Shown in pieces: positions 9,965 to 18,070 of a DNA stretch of 64,000 nt; within the stretch, counting starts at the first letter, position 1, and every line of letters starts with the position of its first letter. The notes beneath the pieces are model-generated. The model was not told the DNA's origin and ran no database searches. It worked only from the letters and a program-made list of their open reading frames with translations. Source of the stretch: Methanosphaera sp. (GTDB lineage Archaea > Methanobacteriota > Methanobacteria > Methanobacteriales > Methanobacteriaceae); NCBI GenBank assembly GCA_017430835.1, contig JAFRMD010000152.1, forward strand, positions 1 through 64,000. The letters run 5' to 3'. A program made the translations under genes and the position numbers.

Positions 9965-10918
9965 ATGAAATTTGATATAATAGGTTGGGGTGCATTAAAC
10001 GTAGACAGGTTATGTCAGGTAAATGAATTTGCACCAACCGATGGAGAAACCTTTATTTATGATGAAACAAAAACTTGTGGTGGATCTGCATCAAATACAA
10101 TTATAGGAACATCAAAATTGGGATTAAATGCAGGGTATATTGGAAAAATAGGAACAGATTCTAATGGACAAATGATGGAAGACTACCTGCAAGAAAATAA
10201 TGTAAATACTGATCACCTGATAAAAGCAGAAGGAGAAACTGGTGAAGTTATAGGATTTGTTGATAATGAAGGAAACAGAAAACTATACGTAACCCCAAAA
10301 ATTAATGATAAAATATCAAACAATGAAATCAATAGAGAATACATACTAAACACAAGCATACTTCACTTAACCTCTTTTGTAGGATTAAATCCTGCAGATC
10401 CATCAATAAACACACAACTTGAATTGCTGGAAGAAATATCTTCAAAAATAACCATTTCATTTGATCCTGGAATGTTATACGTAAACAAAGGCAAAGAATT
10501 CATGGAAAAATTAATTTCATACACTGATATTCTACTAATAAATGAAACAGAATTACTAATCACCACAAACGAGGACAACTTCAAAAAAGCAGTAGAAAAA
10601 ATAGCACCAAAAGTGGATATTCTGGTTGTGAAACGTTCAACCAATGGATCATTTATCAAAAAAGGTGATGAAGAATACAATATAGGAATATTTGATGTTG
10701 ACACAGTTGATACAACAGGAGCAGGAGATGCCTATAATGCAGGATTCTTATATGCATATATCAAAGGATATACTCTTGAAGAATCAGGAATTATCGGCAG
10801 TTACATAGCTGCACAATCAACTACAAAAACGGGTGCAACAGAGTCCATACCATTTATAGAAAATATTGATATCCAAAAAATCATACAAAGTCTTAAAAAT
10901 CAAAAAATAACAAAATAA
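9965..10918 (+). CDS. PfkB-family carbohydrate/nucleoside kinase
   Basis: Ribokinase-like enzyme, about 317 residues. GGSASNTIIGTSKLG is the N-terminal PfkB signature, and DTTGAGDAYNAGF is the second signature with the catalytic Asp. It phosphorylates a sugar or nucleoside using ATP; the substrate is not evident. It is the third gene of the HAD-Ftr-kinase trio, an order resembling the end of the eha operon in related methanogens (R, S, T), recalled and not checked here. ATG 9965 has GGAG nine bases upstream; ATG 9950 overlaps the ftr stop and remains possible. Confidence 0.82.
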   Translation: MKFDIIGWGALNVDRLCQVNEFAPTDGETFIYDETKTCGGSASNTIIGTSKLGLNAGYIGKIGTDSNGQMMEDYLQENNVNTDHLIKAEGETGEVIGFVDNEGNRKLYVTPKINDKISNNEINREYILNTSILHLTSFVGLNPADPSINTQLELLEEISSKITISFDPGMLYVNKGKEFMEKLISYTDILLINETELLITTNEDNFKKAVEKIAPKVDILVVKRSTNGSFIKKGDEEYNIGIFDVDTVDTTGAGDAYNAGFLYAYIKGYTLEESGIIGSYIAAQSTTKTGATESIPFIENIDIQKIIQSLKNQKITK

Positions 10919-11010
10919 CCAAATAATAAAATTACAAATCAGAGGTAAATAAAATTAAATGCCTCACAATTAATTTATTTTAACATTCAATAATCTTTCG
11001 TTGATATAAA

Positions 11011-11652
11011 ATGTCAGATGAAAAAACATTATCTACATCAAAAAAATTACACAAGACAAAAAGTACTCTTCCAGATAAAGACATGACTTTAATGGAATTG
11101 ATAAATTATCTATCAACTGAAGGAGTGCAAATGCTTGTTATTATATTAATAGCACCATTTTTACTCCCTGCATCAATACCTGGAAGTAGTACACCCTTTG
11201 GTATATTAATTATTTTGTTGCAAATATCTTATTTAAGAAACAAATCGTTATATCTACCAAATTTCATCGGAAAATACGTGATTGCTAATGAAACAGTAAT
11301 AAAACTGTTCGAAATATTGGAAAAAGCACTAACTTATGTTGAGAAGATTTCAAAACCTAGGGGAAATCTTTCAGAAAACCAGTATGTACTAAAATTTAAT
11401 TCCATAATAGTAATTATATTGGCACTATTGTTGTTTTTACCCTTACCAATACCATTTACAGATTTTTTACCTGCAGTGTCAATATTGGTTTTATCAGTAA
11501 GTACTTTAGAAAAAGATTCCTATTTAATGCTCTTAGGTTACCTGTTTACAATTGGAACCATCATCTATTTTGCATCAGTAGGATATGTTGGTATAGAAAT
11601 AATAAAATATGTTATAAATTATTTTGGAAAATATGTTGGGATATCCATATAA
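11011..11652 (+). CDS. ExoD-family membrane protein
   Basis: Membrane protein of 213 residues with about four hydrophobic segments in the C-terminal 170. The part after residue 30 (MTLMELINYLSTEGVQML, then FLLPASIPGSSTPFGI) matches the ExoD exopolysaccharide-synthesis family, found in rhizobia and in many other prokaryotes. The biochemical role is unknown. It stands alone on the plus strand, facing the convergent Nudix gene with only 23 bases between their ends. Confidence 0.78.
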   Translation: MSDEKTLSTSKKLHKTKSTLPDKDMTLMELINYLSTEGVQMLVIILIAPFLLPASIPGSSTPFGILIILLQISYLRNKSLYLPNFIGKYVIANETVIKLFEILEKALTYVEKISKPRGNLSENQYVLKFNSIIVIILALLLFLPLPIPFTDFLPAVSILVLSVSTLEKDSYLMLLGYLFTIGTIIYFASVGYVGIEIIKYVINYFGKYVGISI

Positions 11653-11675
11653 AAGGATGTTTGTTGGAAAAAGTT

Positions 11676-12827
11676 TTATTTTCTTCTTCCTTTAGGACGT
11701 GGTGCTTCTTTTTTAGTATTGTTTGCATCAGTTCTATTAATCCTATTTAATCGGTCTTTCCATCCGGATTTAACACTTTCTGAATCAAAACTAACTCTTT
11801 CTCGTGATTCTTTCTCTTTTCTAATATGAGGGGTTTCTTCATTTTTTCGTATAATTTTTATTTCAGGAGTTCTAACAGGTTCTTTCATGTTCTGTGTTCT
11901 GTTAACATTCATATCAAAAATCTTTTTAGCCTTATTTTTTGTTTTGGATTCTTTTTTTATAGTTTTAGTAACTTTAGAAAATCTGGTCTTTGCTTTTTCT
12001 GTTTTGTTCTCTTTTGGAATATTGGATTTTGGGCCATTTTCATGTTCGATAATTATGTCATTAGAGTTAGTGCCGTTAATTGTTTCTTGTATCTTACGTT
12101 TAATGCTTGATTCTTCTTCTTTTTTGTTCTTTTTAAGACTGAAATTAAATTTGTCAGTTATTTTGGAATTTTTAGATTTTTTGCTTTGTTTATTGTATAG
12201 TTCATTAGATTTTGGTTCGGTTCTAGTAATTTTTGCTTCTCTTGGATGGAACGTTTTGATAATAGTGTCTTTTAATAAACCAAATGAACTTTTAATACCA
12301 TCATTTAATTGATAATTTTGTGAGGGGGTGTCATGTATTGAACTTCTAAGATCTTCCCTGGTAACTTCTATTCTTCTATTTTTTCTTTCATTATAATCAT
12401 CTATTTCCATTTGAACATCTTCAAATGGGTGTTTGTTTTTTTGTATATACTGGTTAAACCATGGAACTAACGGATATTCGTTTATACGTTCGGCTTCAAT
12501 CCACGTGTATGCTTCATATTTGTCTGATAAACGTAATTCTCCATTCAAAATAGTTCCTTCCATTATAATGTTGACTTCTTTGGTATCTTTGTCTGAATAA
12601 TCTGACGTACCAATTATTTTCCCAGGATAGACATAATATCCAATTTCTTTTTGAACATTAGTTATTACACTTTCATCAAAGCTCTGTTCTTCTGTGAATT
12701 TTGATCCAGGTAAATCCCATAATGGCTTTTTATCCATTCTTTTTTCTCTTAATAGTAAAACTTTATTTCTTTCATTTAAAATAAAAGTTTTAACGTACAT
12801 GTTAAATGTTTTCATCTTATTAAACAT
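11676..12827 (-). CDS. Nudix-fold protein with degenerate Nudix box and long basic tail
   Basis: Two-part protein of 383 residues. Residues about 10-140 form a Nudix domain (VLLLREKRMDKKPLWDLPG). The Nudix box at about residues 41-64 has lost the usual R-E pair and the first Glu of the E-E pair: ITNVQKEIG where REUXEEXG is expected, with one extra residue. Pyrophosphohydrolase activity is therefore doubtful. Residues 140-383 are low complexity, rich in Lys, Arg, Asn, Glu and Ser, and probably disordered, with an RPKGRRK end that could bind nucleic acid. Start may be ATG 12827 or ATG 12815, the latter better spaced from AAAGGA. Confidence 0.72.
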   Translation of the reverse strand: MFNKMKTFNMYVKTFILNERNKVLLLREKRMDKKPLWDLPGSKFTEEQSFDESVITNVQKEIGYYVYPGKIIGTSDYSDKDTKEVNIIMEGTILNGELRLSDKYEAYTWIEAERINEYPLVPWFNQYIQKNKHPFEDVQMEIDDYNERKNRRIEVTREDLRSSIHDTPSQNYQLNDGIKSSFGLLKDTIIKTFHPREAKITRTEPKSNELYNKQSKKSKNSKITDKFNFSLKKNKKEEESSIKRKIQETINGTNSNDIIIEHENGPKSNIPKENKTEKAKTRFSKVTKTIKKESKTKNKAKKIFDMNVNRTQNMKEPVRTPEIKIIRKNEETPHIRKEKESRERVSFDSESVKSGWKDRLNRINRTDANNTKKEAPRPKGRRK

Positions 12828-12986
12828 CCTTTTTTCATTTAACTAATATTTAAGCTAATCTGTGTAAAATAATTCAGTTTCTTATTAATAGATATTATTT
12901 ATGTATATGGTAACATATTATTACTTTTTTAGGTTTTGGATTTTTTTAATTTAAAAAAATAATTTTAAAAAAAGTAGGGGGTTAAA

Positions 12987-13613
12987 TTATGTTTCTGTTG
13001 AATTTGTAATATTTTGTGTTTGAGTCTGTGTTCGAGTTTCACCATAATATGGTTTTTCTAGTTTTAAGTCTTGTAATGTTTGATTAAATGATGGGTTTTG
13101 TTTAAGTAACGTGTTTATGTCTGTGTAAACTTGTTGTAATTCTTTTTGTGAATTTGACATTGCAGTATCTGCATTGTTTATGGATGTTTGTGCATCCTGT
13201 GCATTTTTCTCTCCTTTAACATATTGAGAAATAGCATTTAATTTAGTTACTGTTGATTTGATGTTTTGTGATTCTAATTCAACTCTTTTCATTTGTAAAT
13301 CAATGTATTTCTTTTTTGTATTGTTGTTGTTAGTTAATTTAGCTGTTTGATTTAATTTTAATAATTCATCAGAATATTTTGGAGTTATGTCATTATTTAT
13401 CGTACCAATCAGAACATCTACATCAGTACTGTTTTGTTTATTAAATTGATCCGTTGTAGTAATAATTTGTGTTTCAACTGAACTAGCGTTTTGTAAACCT
13501 TCATTAAACTGACCGGATAAAAGGTTTTCCTGATATGGTTGATATATAAAGACATATGAACCTATAATTACAACAGCTATTGCAACAATTATTGCTATAA
13601 CTTTTTTGTTCAT
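12987..13613 (-). CDS. Membrane-anchored exported coiled-coil protein of unknown function
   Basis: Protein of 208 residues with one N-terminal hydrophobic segment (about 4-24, VIAIIVAIAVVIIGSYVFIY), then a helical, Gln/Asn/Thr-rich exterior domain that looks like a long helical bundle or coiled coil, ending in a Thr/Gln-rich tail. I do not recognise a family. AGGTGAT lies just before the ATG, so the start is secure. Its 3' flank carries the C-tract/T-tract element found after other minus-strand genes here (12951-12983). Confidence 0.65.
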   Translation of the reverse strand: MNKKVIAIIVAIAVVIIGSYVFIYQPYQENLLSGQFNEGLQNASSVETQIITTTDQFNKQNSTDVDVLIGTINNDITPKYSDELLKLNQTAKLTNNNNTKKKYIDLQMKRVELESQNIKSTVTKLNAISQYVKGEKNAQDAQTSINNADTAMSNSQKELQQVYTDINTLLKQNPSFNQTLQDLKLEKPYYGETRTQTQTQNITNSTET

Positions 13614-13807
13614 GTTATCACCTTAATCTTCTAATTAATATTTTTGTTTTTAGTTAATATTAAGTATACTAATTATTTATTCTATACTACATATTTATTA
13701 TGTTGTAAGTTAATATCTAATAATATCATAATTTAATTAAATATTTTAGATAAAATATCGGGTTAATTTTTTTTTAATTTTCTTTTATACAAAATCATGG
13801 TGTATTT

Positions 13808-15019
13808 ATGGGCGATGAAGAATCAATGAGCAGACTTGAGATTGACGACCATACCAAACAACTTATTCAAAATTTGTTTGATTTGGAGAAAGATGGTCAT
13901 AAGGATGCAAGGGAACTATTTAAGGAAGAAATCGCAGGATTTTTTGTAAGGACAGAAGATGGTTCTTATACATTAGTTTCAGGAAAAAGACATGATGAAT
14001 CAGAAACATTACATAGTACGTTTGGAGCACGTACTGAAGCTTTTGAAAAATTTGTCATTCCCTCTAAATTATTGGAAAAATCAGAAAATCAGGATTTTAT
14101 TCGTGTTTTAGATATTTGTAGTGGTATAGGTTATAACGTTTCAGCTTTATTGGATTATTTGAAGGATTCTGATATTCAAATAGAAATTGATATGGTGGAA
14201 TCTTCTCTAGAAACATTAGCGACAACATTGTTTATTCCGGACATTTGTGAATCACACAGTTATGTAAAAAAAGCTATTGAATCTTATTTGGTAGACAAGG
14301 GTTATTTGAAATATAATAAAGTGTTAAGTACAATCCCTTCCAATGTTAAGATAAATATTAATGTTTGTGATGCTCGAGATTTCTTAAAAGATTTATCGGA
14401 TAAAGAATATGATGCCGTATTTTTAGATCCTTTTAGTCCAGCATTATGTCCGGAATTATATACGGTTGACTTTTTTACAAAACTAAAGGATAATTTAACA
14501 CCTACTGCGTTAATTCTAACATATACTGCTGCTAGTCCTGTCAGAAAAGCGATTGTTGAAGCGGGTTTGTATCTTGGTGAGGGGCCACGTTTTCATAGAA
14601 GTGGCGGAACAATAGCTTCAAGGTCTCAGGAATTAATTGATACATCTTTATCCTTTGATGATGTTAAAGTAATTGCATTAAGTGATGTTGGAGTTCCGTA
14701 TATGGATCCTGAATTAAAGGATGATTTTCAAACTATTCTTGATAGAAGGCAGAGCAGACGTGAAAAAATTAGGGGTAAAACGGTATTTCCATCATCAAGT
14801 AAACTTCCACGTTATCTTGGTTTGAATCCTGCAGATATCGATGATGAATCTTTGCGTAATAAACTTAATTCGTATGTGCAGGATATGGGTTTTGAAGCAA
14901 TTAATGATGATAGAATTATTGAATTATTGGATATTGATATGGATTTAAATAGTAGAGATCAAATAATTCTATTGGAAGAAAAACTTCATAAGTTGTTAAT
15001 GGAAGAGAATAGAGGATAG
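13808..15019 (+). CDS. MnmC-like SAM-dependent methyltransferase
   Basis: Protein of 403 residues with a Rossmann methyltransferase core. VLDICSGIGYN (about 99-109) is the SAM-binding loop. VFLDPFSPALCPELYTVDFF and the following ILTYTAASPVRKAIVEAG strongly resemble the methyltransferase domain of MnmC, which completes 5-methylaminomethyl-uridine at tRNA wobble positions. HSTFGARTEAFEKF is also typical. The oxidoreductase half of bacterial MnmC is absent, and the C-terminal 110 residues form an extra domain I do not recognise. A tRNA substrate is inferred. It stands alone, with a THUMP-like gene convergent just downstream. Confidence 0.75.
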   Translation: MGDEESMSRLEIDDHTKQLIQNLFDLEKDGHKDARELFKEEIAGFFVRTEDGSYTLVSGKRHDESETLHSTFGARTEAFEKFVIPSKLLEKSENQDFIRVLDICSGIGYNVSALLDYLKDSDIQIEIDMVESSLETLATTLFIPDICESHSYVKKAIESYLVDKGYLKYNKVLSTIPSNVKININVCDARDFLKDLSDKEYDAVFLDPFSPALCPELYTVDFFTKLKDNLTPTALILTYTAASPVRKAIVEAGLYLGEGPRFHRSGGTIASRSQELIDTSLSFDDVKVIALSDVGVPYMDPELKDDFQTILDRRQSRREKIRGKTVFPSSSKLPRYLGLNPADIDDESLRNKLNSYVQDMGFEAINDDRIIELLDIDMDLNSRDQIILLEEKLHKLLMEENRG

Positions 15020-15030
15020 GTTCTATTCTC

Positions 15031-15564
15031 TTAATTCATGTAATGTGAATATTTGTTTCTATTTTTTGTTGATCTTGTTATGTTTATTCCTGTTATATCA
15101 CCTACTATGTAAATATCGAAGGTCCAGTCAGGATTGTTTTTTGTTTGTTTAATTTTCACTATATTTTTTAGATTTTCAGTTAATGATTGTTTAATTTCCT
15201 GTTCTGAATGGGATAAACAATATGTGTTTAGATAGCAATTTAGGTCGAACGTGTCATCAATACTTACCTTGTTTTTAATTTTTCGAAGAATTGTTGAAGT
15301 TACATGGTTTATGTTGGTGTATGAACAGGTTACTGGTATAATTGAATATTTTTCGTTTGTTCCTATTTTCTTTATTAATTCCTCCGGTTTTGGAAATTCT
15401 AGGAAATAGATGAATGGGTTTTCTGATTCTTTTAGAAAGTATTCTTGATTTATGTTGTTGATGTTTTTTTCAAAATTGTATAGTAATTCATCTAATTCTT
15501 TTGCATTTTCTGTTTCCTTGAATTTTATAAGTACTTCTTTGTTTTTCACATTTTTATATTTCAT
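15031..15564 (-). CDS. THUMP-domain-like RNA-binding protein
   Basis: Protein of 177 residues. Its second half (about 75-165) reads as a THUMP domain: a VTSTILRKIK helix, FDLNCYLNTYCLSHSEQEI, VKIKQTKNNPDWTFDIYIVG, then ITGINIT. THUMP domains bind the tRNA acceptor end. There is no attached methyltransferase, thiolase or acetylase module, so it may serve as an adaptor, as Tan1-type proteins do for tRNA cytidine acetylation. It is convergent with the MnmC-like gene. AGGAGTGA about 11 bases before the ATG supports the start. Confidence 0.6.
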   Translation of the reverse strand: MKYKNVKNKEVLIKFKETENAKELDELLYNFEKNINNINQEYFLKESENPFIYFLEFPKPEELIKKIGTNEKYSIIPVTCSYTNINHVTSTILRKIKNKVSIDDTFDLNCYLNTYCLSHSEQEIKQSLTENLKNIVKIKQTKNNPDWTFDIYIVGDITGINITRSTKNRNKYSHYMN

Positions 15565-15683
15565 AATATTATTTACTCACTCCTTAAACAATGTTCATAA
15601 TTTTATAATAATAATATAATTTTTATCATATTTATACTTTATATTAAAAATTTTATATAATTTAAGATAAAATAATAATAATT

Positions 15684-16094
15684 ATGGAATCAAAAGGTAT
15701 AATTAATTTGGAATTTTTAATTATTTTTTTATTATTGTTGTTATTATTTTCAATTATAATATCAATATCAATACAGGAAATAACATCAATAGAAGAAACA
15801 CAAAACAGGGAATCATCAAGAATAATAACTTTTGATATTAGTAAAACAATAAATGAAGTATATTATGGTGGTGAAGGATATTCAAAAACTTATACATTAC
15901 CTTCAATGATAAATAAGGAAACATATGTGTTAATGATTAACAATACGGGAGTTTATATAAATTCACATTATCAGATAACTTATTCTGATTTCATACCAAA
16001 TTCAAACTTAAACATAAAAAATATTTATTTAGAACCAGGAAATACATATGTATTTTCAAATATTAATAATTCAATTCAAGTAAACCAAATATAA
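15684..16094 (+). CDS. Class III signal peptide-like (pilin-like) protein, variant motif
   Basis: Small exported protein of 136 residues. The N-terminus MESKGIINLEFLIIF followed by a hydrophobic helix parallels class III signal peptides, but the usual Q after the Gly is I and EY is EF. Glu at position +5 after the Gly, which in type IV pilins neutralises the next subunit, is kept. The remainder is a beta-rich domain with Asn/Tyr/Thr. It lies 43 bases before a second, canonical class III protein. No Shine-Dalgarno; a TATATAA box about 28 bases upstream suggests a leaderless mRNA. Confidence 0.65.
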   Translation: MESKGIINLEFLIIFLLLLLLFSIIISISIQEITSIEETQNRESSRIITFDISKTINEVYYGGEGYSKTYTLPSMINKETYVLMINNTGVYINSHYQITYSDFIPNSNLNIKNIYLEPGNTYVFSNINNSIQVNQI

Positions 16095-16137
16095 TAAAAA
16101 TAAACTATATTTAAATCAAAAATAATTAAGAAGTATT

Positions 16138-16608
16138 ATGAATAATAAAGGACAAATTACAGTAGAATACATTTTATTGATGAGCATATTGGTAATTATA
16201 ATATTATCAACAACATCAATACTATACCAGGAAATTGAAAAAAACAAAATATTAAATGCAGCACAAATTGGAGCACAAACAGGAGTAGATAAAAACGGAT
16301 ACGCAATGTATTATAATGACACCTTCAACAATTACTATGAAAATTACCAAAAACTGTTAGCACCAACAGAAATCAAGATAATACAAATAAACACGGAAGA
16401 AGCAAACAATACTCTAAGTTTAGAAGTAGTAGCTCACTCAGTAAATTCATTAACAAACACAGAAAAATATGTGGTAGGTTCTAGAATAAATTACTATGTT
16501 AGAAAGGCAATATCCGAAAGTTTTCAAATAAATACTAATGATACTTATTATACTAATATAAAAACAAGAAGTTATGAAATAAAAACAAAAAATGTAAAAT
16601 GGGTTTAA
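16138..16608 (+). CDS. Class III signal peptide protein (archaeal pilin-like)
   Basis: Exported protein of 156 residues. Residues 4-12, KGQITVEYI, carry the class III signal (Gly-Gln cut site followed by S/TxEY), recognised by the archaeal EppA-type peptidase, and the hydrophobic stretch after it forms the filament core helix. The mature domain is polar and Asn-rich with several N-glycosylation sequons (for example NDT). It probably assembles into pili or an adhesive filament with the protein encoded just upstream. A TATA-like box lies near 16105-16112. The assembly ATPase and membrane platform genes are not in the window. Confidence 0.78.
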   Translation: MNNKGQITVEYILLMSILVIIILSTTSILYQEIEKNKILNAAQIGAQTGVDKNGYAMYYNDTFNNYYENYQKLLAPTEIKIIQINTEEANNTLSLEVVAHSVNSLTNTEKYVVGSRINYYVRKAISESFQINTNDTYYTNIKTRSYEIKTKNVKWV

Positions 16609-16613
16609 AAAGG

Positions 16614-17567
16614 TTAAATAATAGTACCTCTAGCAAAATAAGCTACAAGAATACCAATTAAACCAAAAACTAAACCAATTGCCCATATGATATAAACAAC
16701 CTGATTTTCCTTCATCGGTTTTTTAAGAATAGACCTAATTAAAGAATTAAAACCTCCCTGAGGAGCAACCAAAAGACCATCTTCTTTAACTTGGGTAGGC
16801 TTAAAGTTTTGACGTTCCATAACACCAGCACTATAAAATTTTAAAATTCCATCAATAATGTTAGGAATCAACACGATAAATGCAATAATTTTTACCCTAC
16901 CTATAAAAGCAACAATTGCAATACAAGCTCCTATAATTAATGTACCAACATCTCCTGGAAAAACATTAGCAGGATACTTATTATAGAATAAAAATGCTAT
17001 AAGAGCACCAAGCATAGAGAAGGATATGATGGCAACATCAAATTTATTCATTATGATACAGGATAACGTTAAAGAAGTCATTGCTATAACTCCAAGGCCT
17101 GTTTCAATTCCATTTAAACCAGCCAACATATTAGTCAAATTAGAGGCTATAGAAACTGCAACTGGGATGGATAACATATAGAATATGCTTACATTTGGGG
17201 GAGTTACCCACATTATAGGTAAACCAGCAATCCATAACAATATCAACTTCTCTTTAGAAGATAACATTATTAAATCATCAACTATTCCAATAATTCCGGT
17301 TAGTAGAATTACTATCAATGTAATGGTTAGTTGAGATTTCCATGCAGGACACAGATAAACTCCAACCATAATGGCAATTGAAAAACCAAACAGAATGCCA
17401 ATTCCACCCATTTCTGCAACTTCAGGTTTGGAAAGTTTATGTATGTCTTTTCCAACAATTTCAGCTTTTTTCAGTCTATTAATAAGTGATGGCATAGCTA
17501 AAAAGGTAACAATAAACGCTATGAAGCCACAACCTCCAGAAATCACAAGTAACTGTATTGAATTCAA
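16614..17567 (-). CDS. MraY/GPT-type phospho-sugar transferase (family 4)
   Basis: Integral membrane protein of 317 residues with about ten transmembrane helices, transferring a sugar-1-phosphate (often GlcNAc-1-P) from UDP-sugar to a polyprenyl phosphate. KPEVAEMGGIGILFG matches the first cytoplasmic motif, GIVDDLIML carries the Asp pair, and NMLAGLNGIETG and FPGDVGTLIIG are the later signature loops. It could act in N-glycan or pseudomurein precursor synthesis. The start is a TTG (17565-17567) with GGTG eight bases upstream, three bases after the stop of the HTH gene, so it is translated from the same transcript as metG-DUF530-HTH. Confidence 0.87.
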   Translation of the reverse strand: MNSIQLLVISGGCGFIAFIVTFLAMPSLINRLKKAEIVGKDIHKLSKPEVAEMGGIGILFGFSIAIMVGVYLCPAWKSQLTITLIVILLTGIIGIVDDLIMLSSKEKLILLWIAGLPIMWVTPPNVSIFYMLSIPVAVSIASNLTNMLAGLNGIETGLGVIAMTSLTLSCIIMNKFDVAIISFSMLGALIAFLFYNKYPANVFPGDVGTLIIGACIAIVAFIGRVKIIAFIVLIPNIIDGILKFYSAGVMERQNFKPTQVKEDGLLVAPQGGFNSLIRSILKKPMKENQVVYIIWAIGLVFGLIGILVAYFARGTII

Positions 17568-17570
17568 GAA

Positions 17571-18056
17571 TTACGCACCTTCTTCTTTTTGATCTCTTTC
17601 CTTTTTCAAAATATAATAAATGGTTCTGGTAGGAATATTCAGATTTTCTGAAATCTTAGCTACAGGAGTACCCTCTTCTTTCATTCGGATAATTTCCTTT
17701 TTAACCTTATCAGAATATTTTGATTTTGGACCTTGTTTTAATTTTACTTTTTTAAGATAATAAACAGTCTTTCTGTCTATGTTCAATCTATTTGCAACTG
17801 CTTTAGGATTTAATCCAGAATTAAGCATTTCATTTATTTCTTTTTTTAATTGTTCATCATATTTCTTTGGTCTTCCTCTACTTTCAATAATGTTTATTGA
17901 GATTCCTAACTCACTTAATGCATCTAAATAAGTTTCTGAGGTTCTTTCATATAAACTTAAAGGACATTCGATTTCTTCAAGATCAGGGTTATCATCTAAT
18001 AACTCAATAATTAATTTGGATGATAAAGGTTTGTTAACATGTACTTTTGAACTCAT
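17571..18056 (-). CDS. Protein with two tandem Hin/resolvase-like HTH motifs
   Basis: Protein of about 161 residues. The C-terminal 110 contain two similar helix-turn-helix units: GLNPKAVANRLNIDRKTVYYL and, 40 residues on, GTPVAKISENLNIPTRTIYYI. Each follows a GRPKKY- or GPKSKY-like basic hook, as in Hin/resolvase and homeodomain-like DNA-binding parts. There is no catalytic domain, so it is not a recombinase and is most likely a DNA-binding regulator. It sits between DUF530 and the GT4 gene. ATG 18056 has GAGATG upstream; an in-frame GTG lies at 18065. Confidence 0.7.
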   Translation of the reverse strand: MSSKVHVNKPLSSKLIIELLDDNPDLEEIECPLSLYERTSETYLDALSELGISINIIESRGRPKKYDEQLKKEINEMLNSGLNPKAVANRLNIDRKTVYYLKKVKLKQGPKSKYSDKVKKEIIRMKEEGTPVAKISENLNIPTRTIYYILKKERDQKEEGA

Positions 18057-18070
18057 GTAATGCACATCTC

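Noticed and set aside
15031..15564. THUMP-like gene as a tRNA sulfurtransferase (ThiI)
   Set aside because: No PP-loop or rhodanese motif; only 177 residues.
17571..18056. Double-HTH protein as a transposase or resolvase
   Set aside because: No catalytic Ser or DDE motif, no inverted repeats at its ends, and it is embedded in a housekeeping operon.
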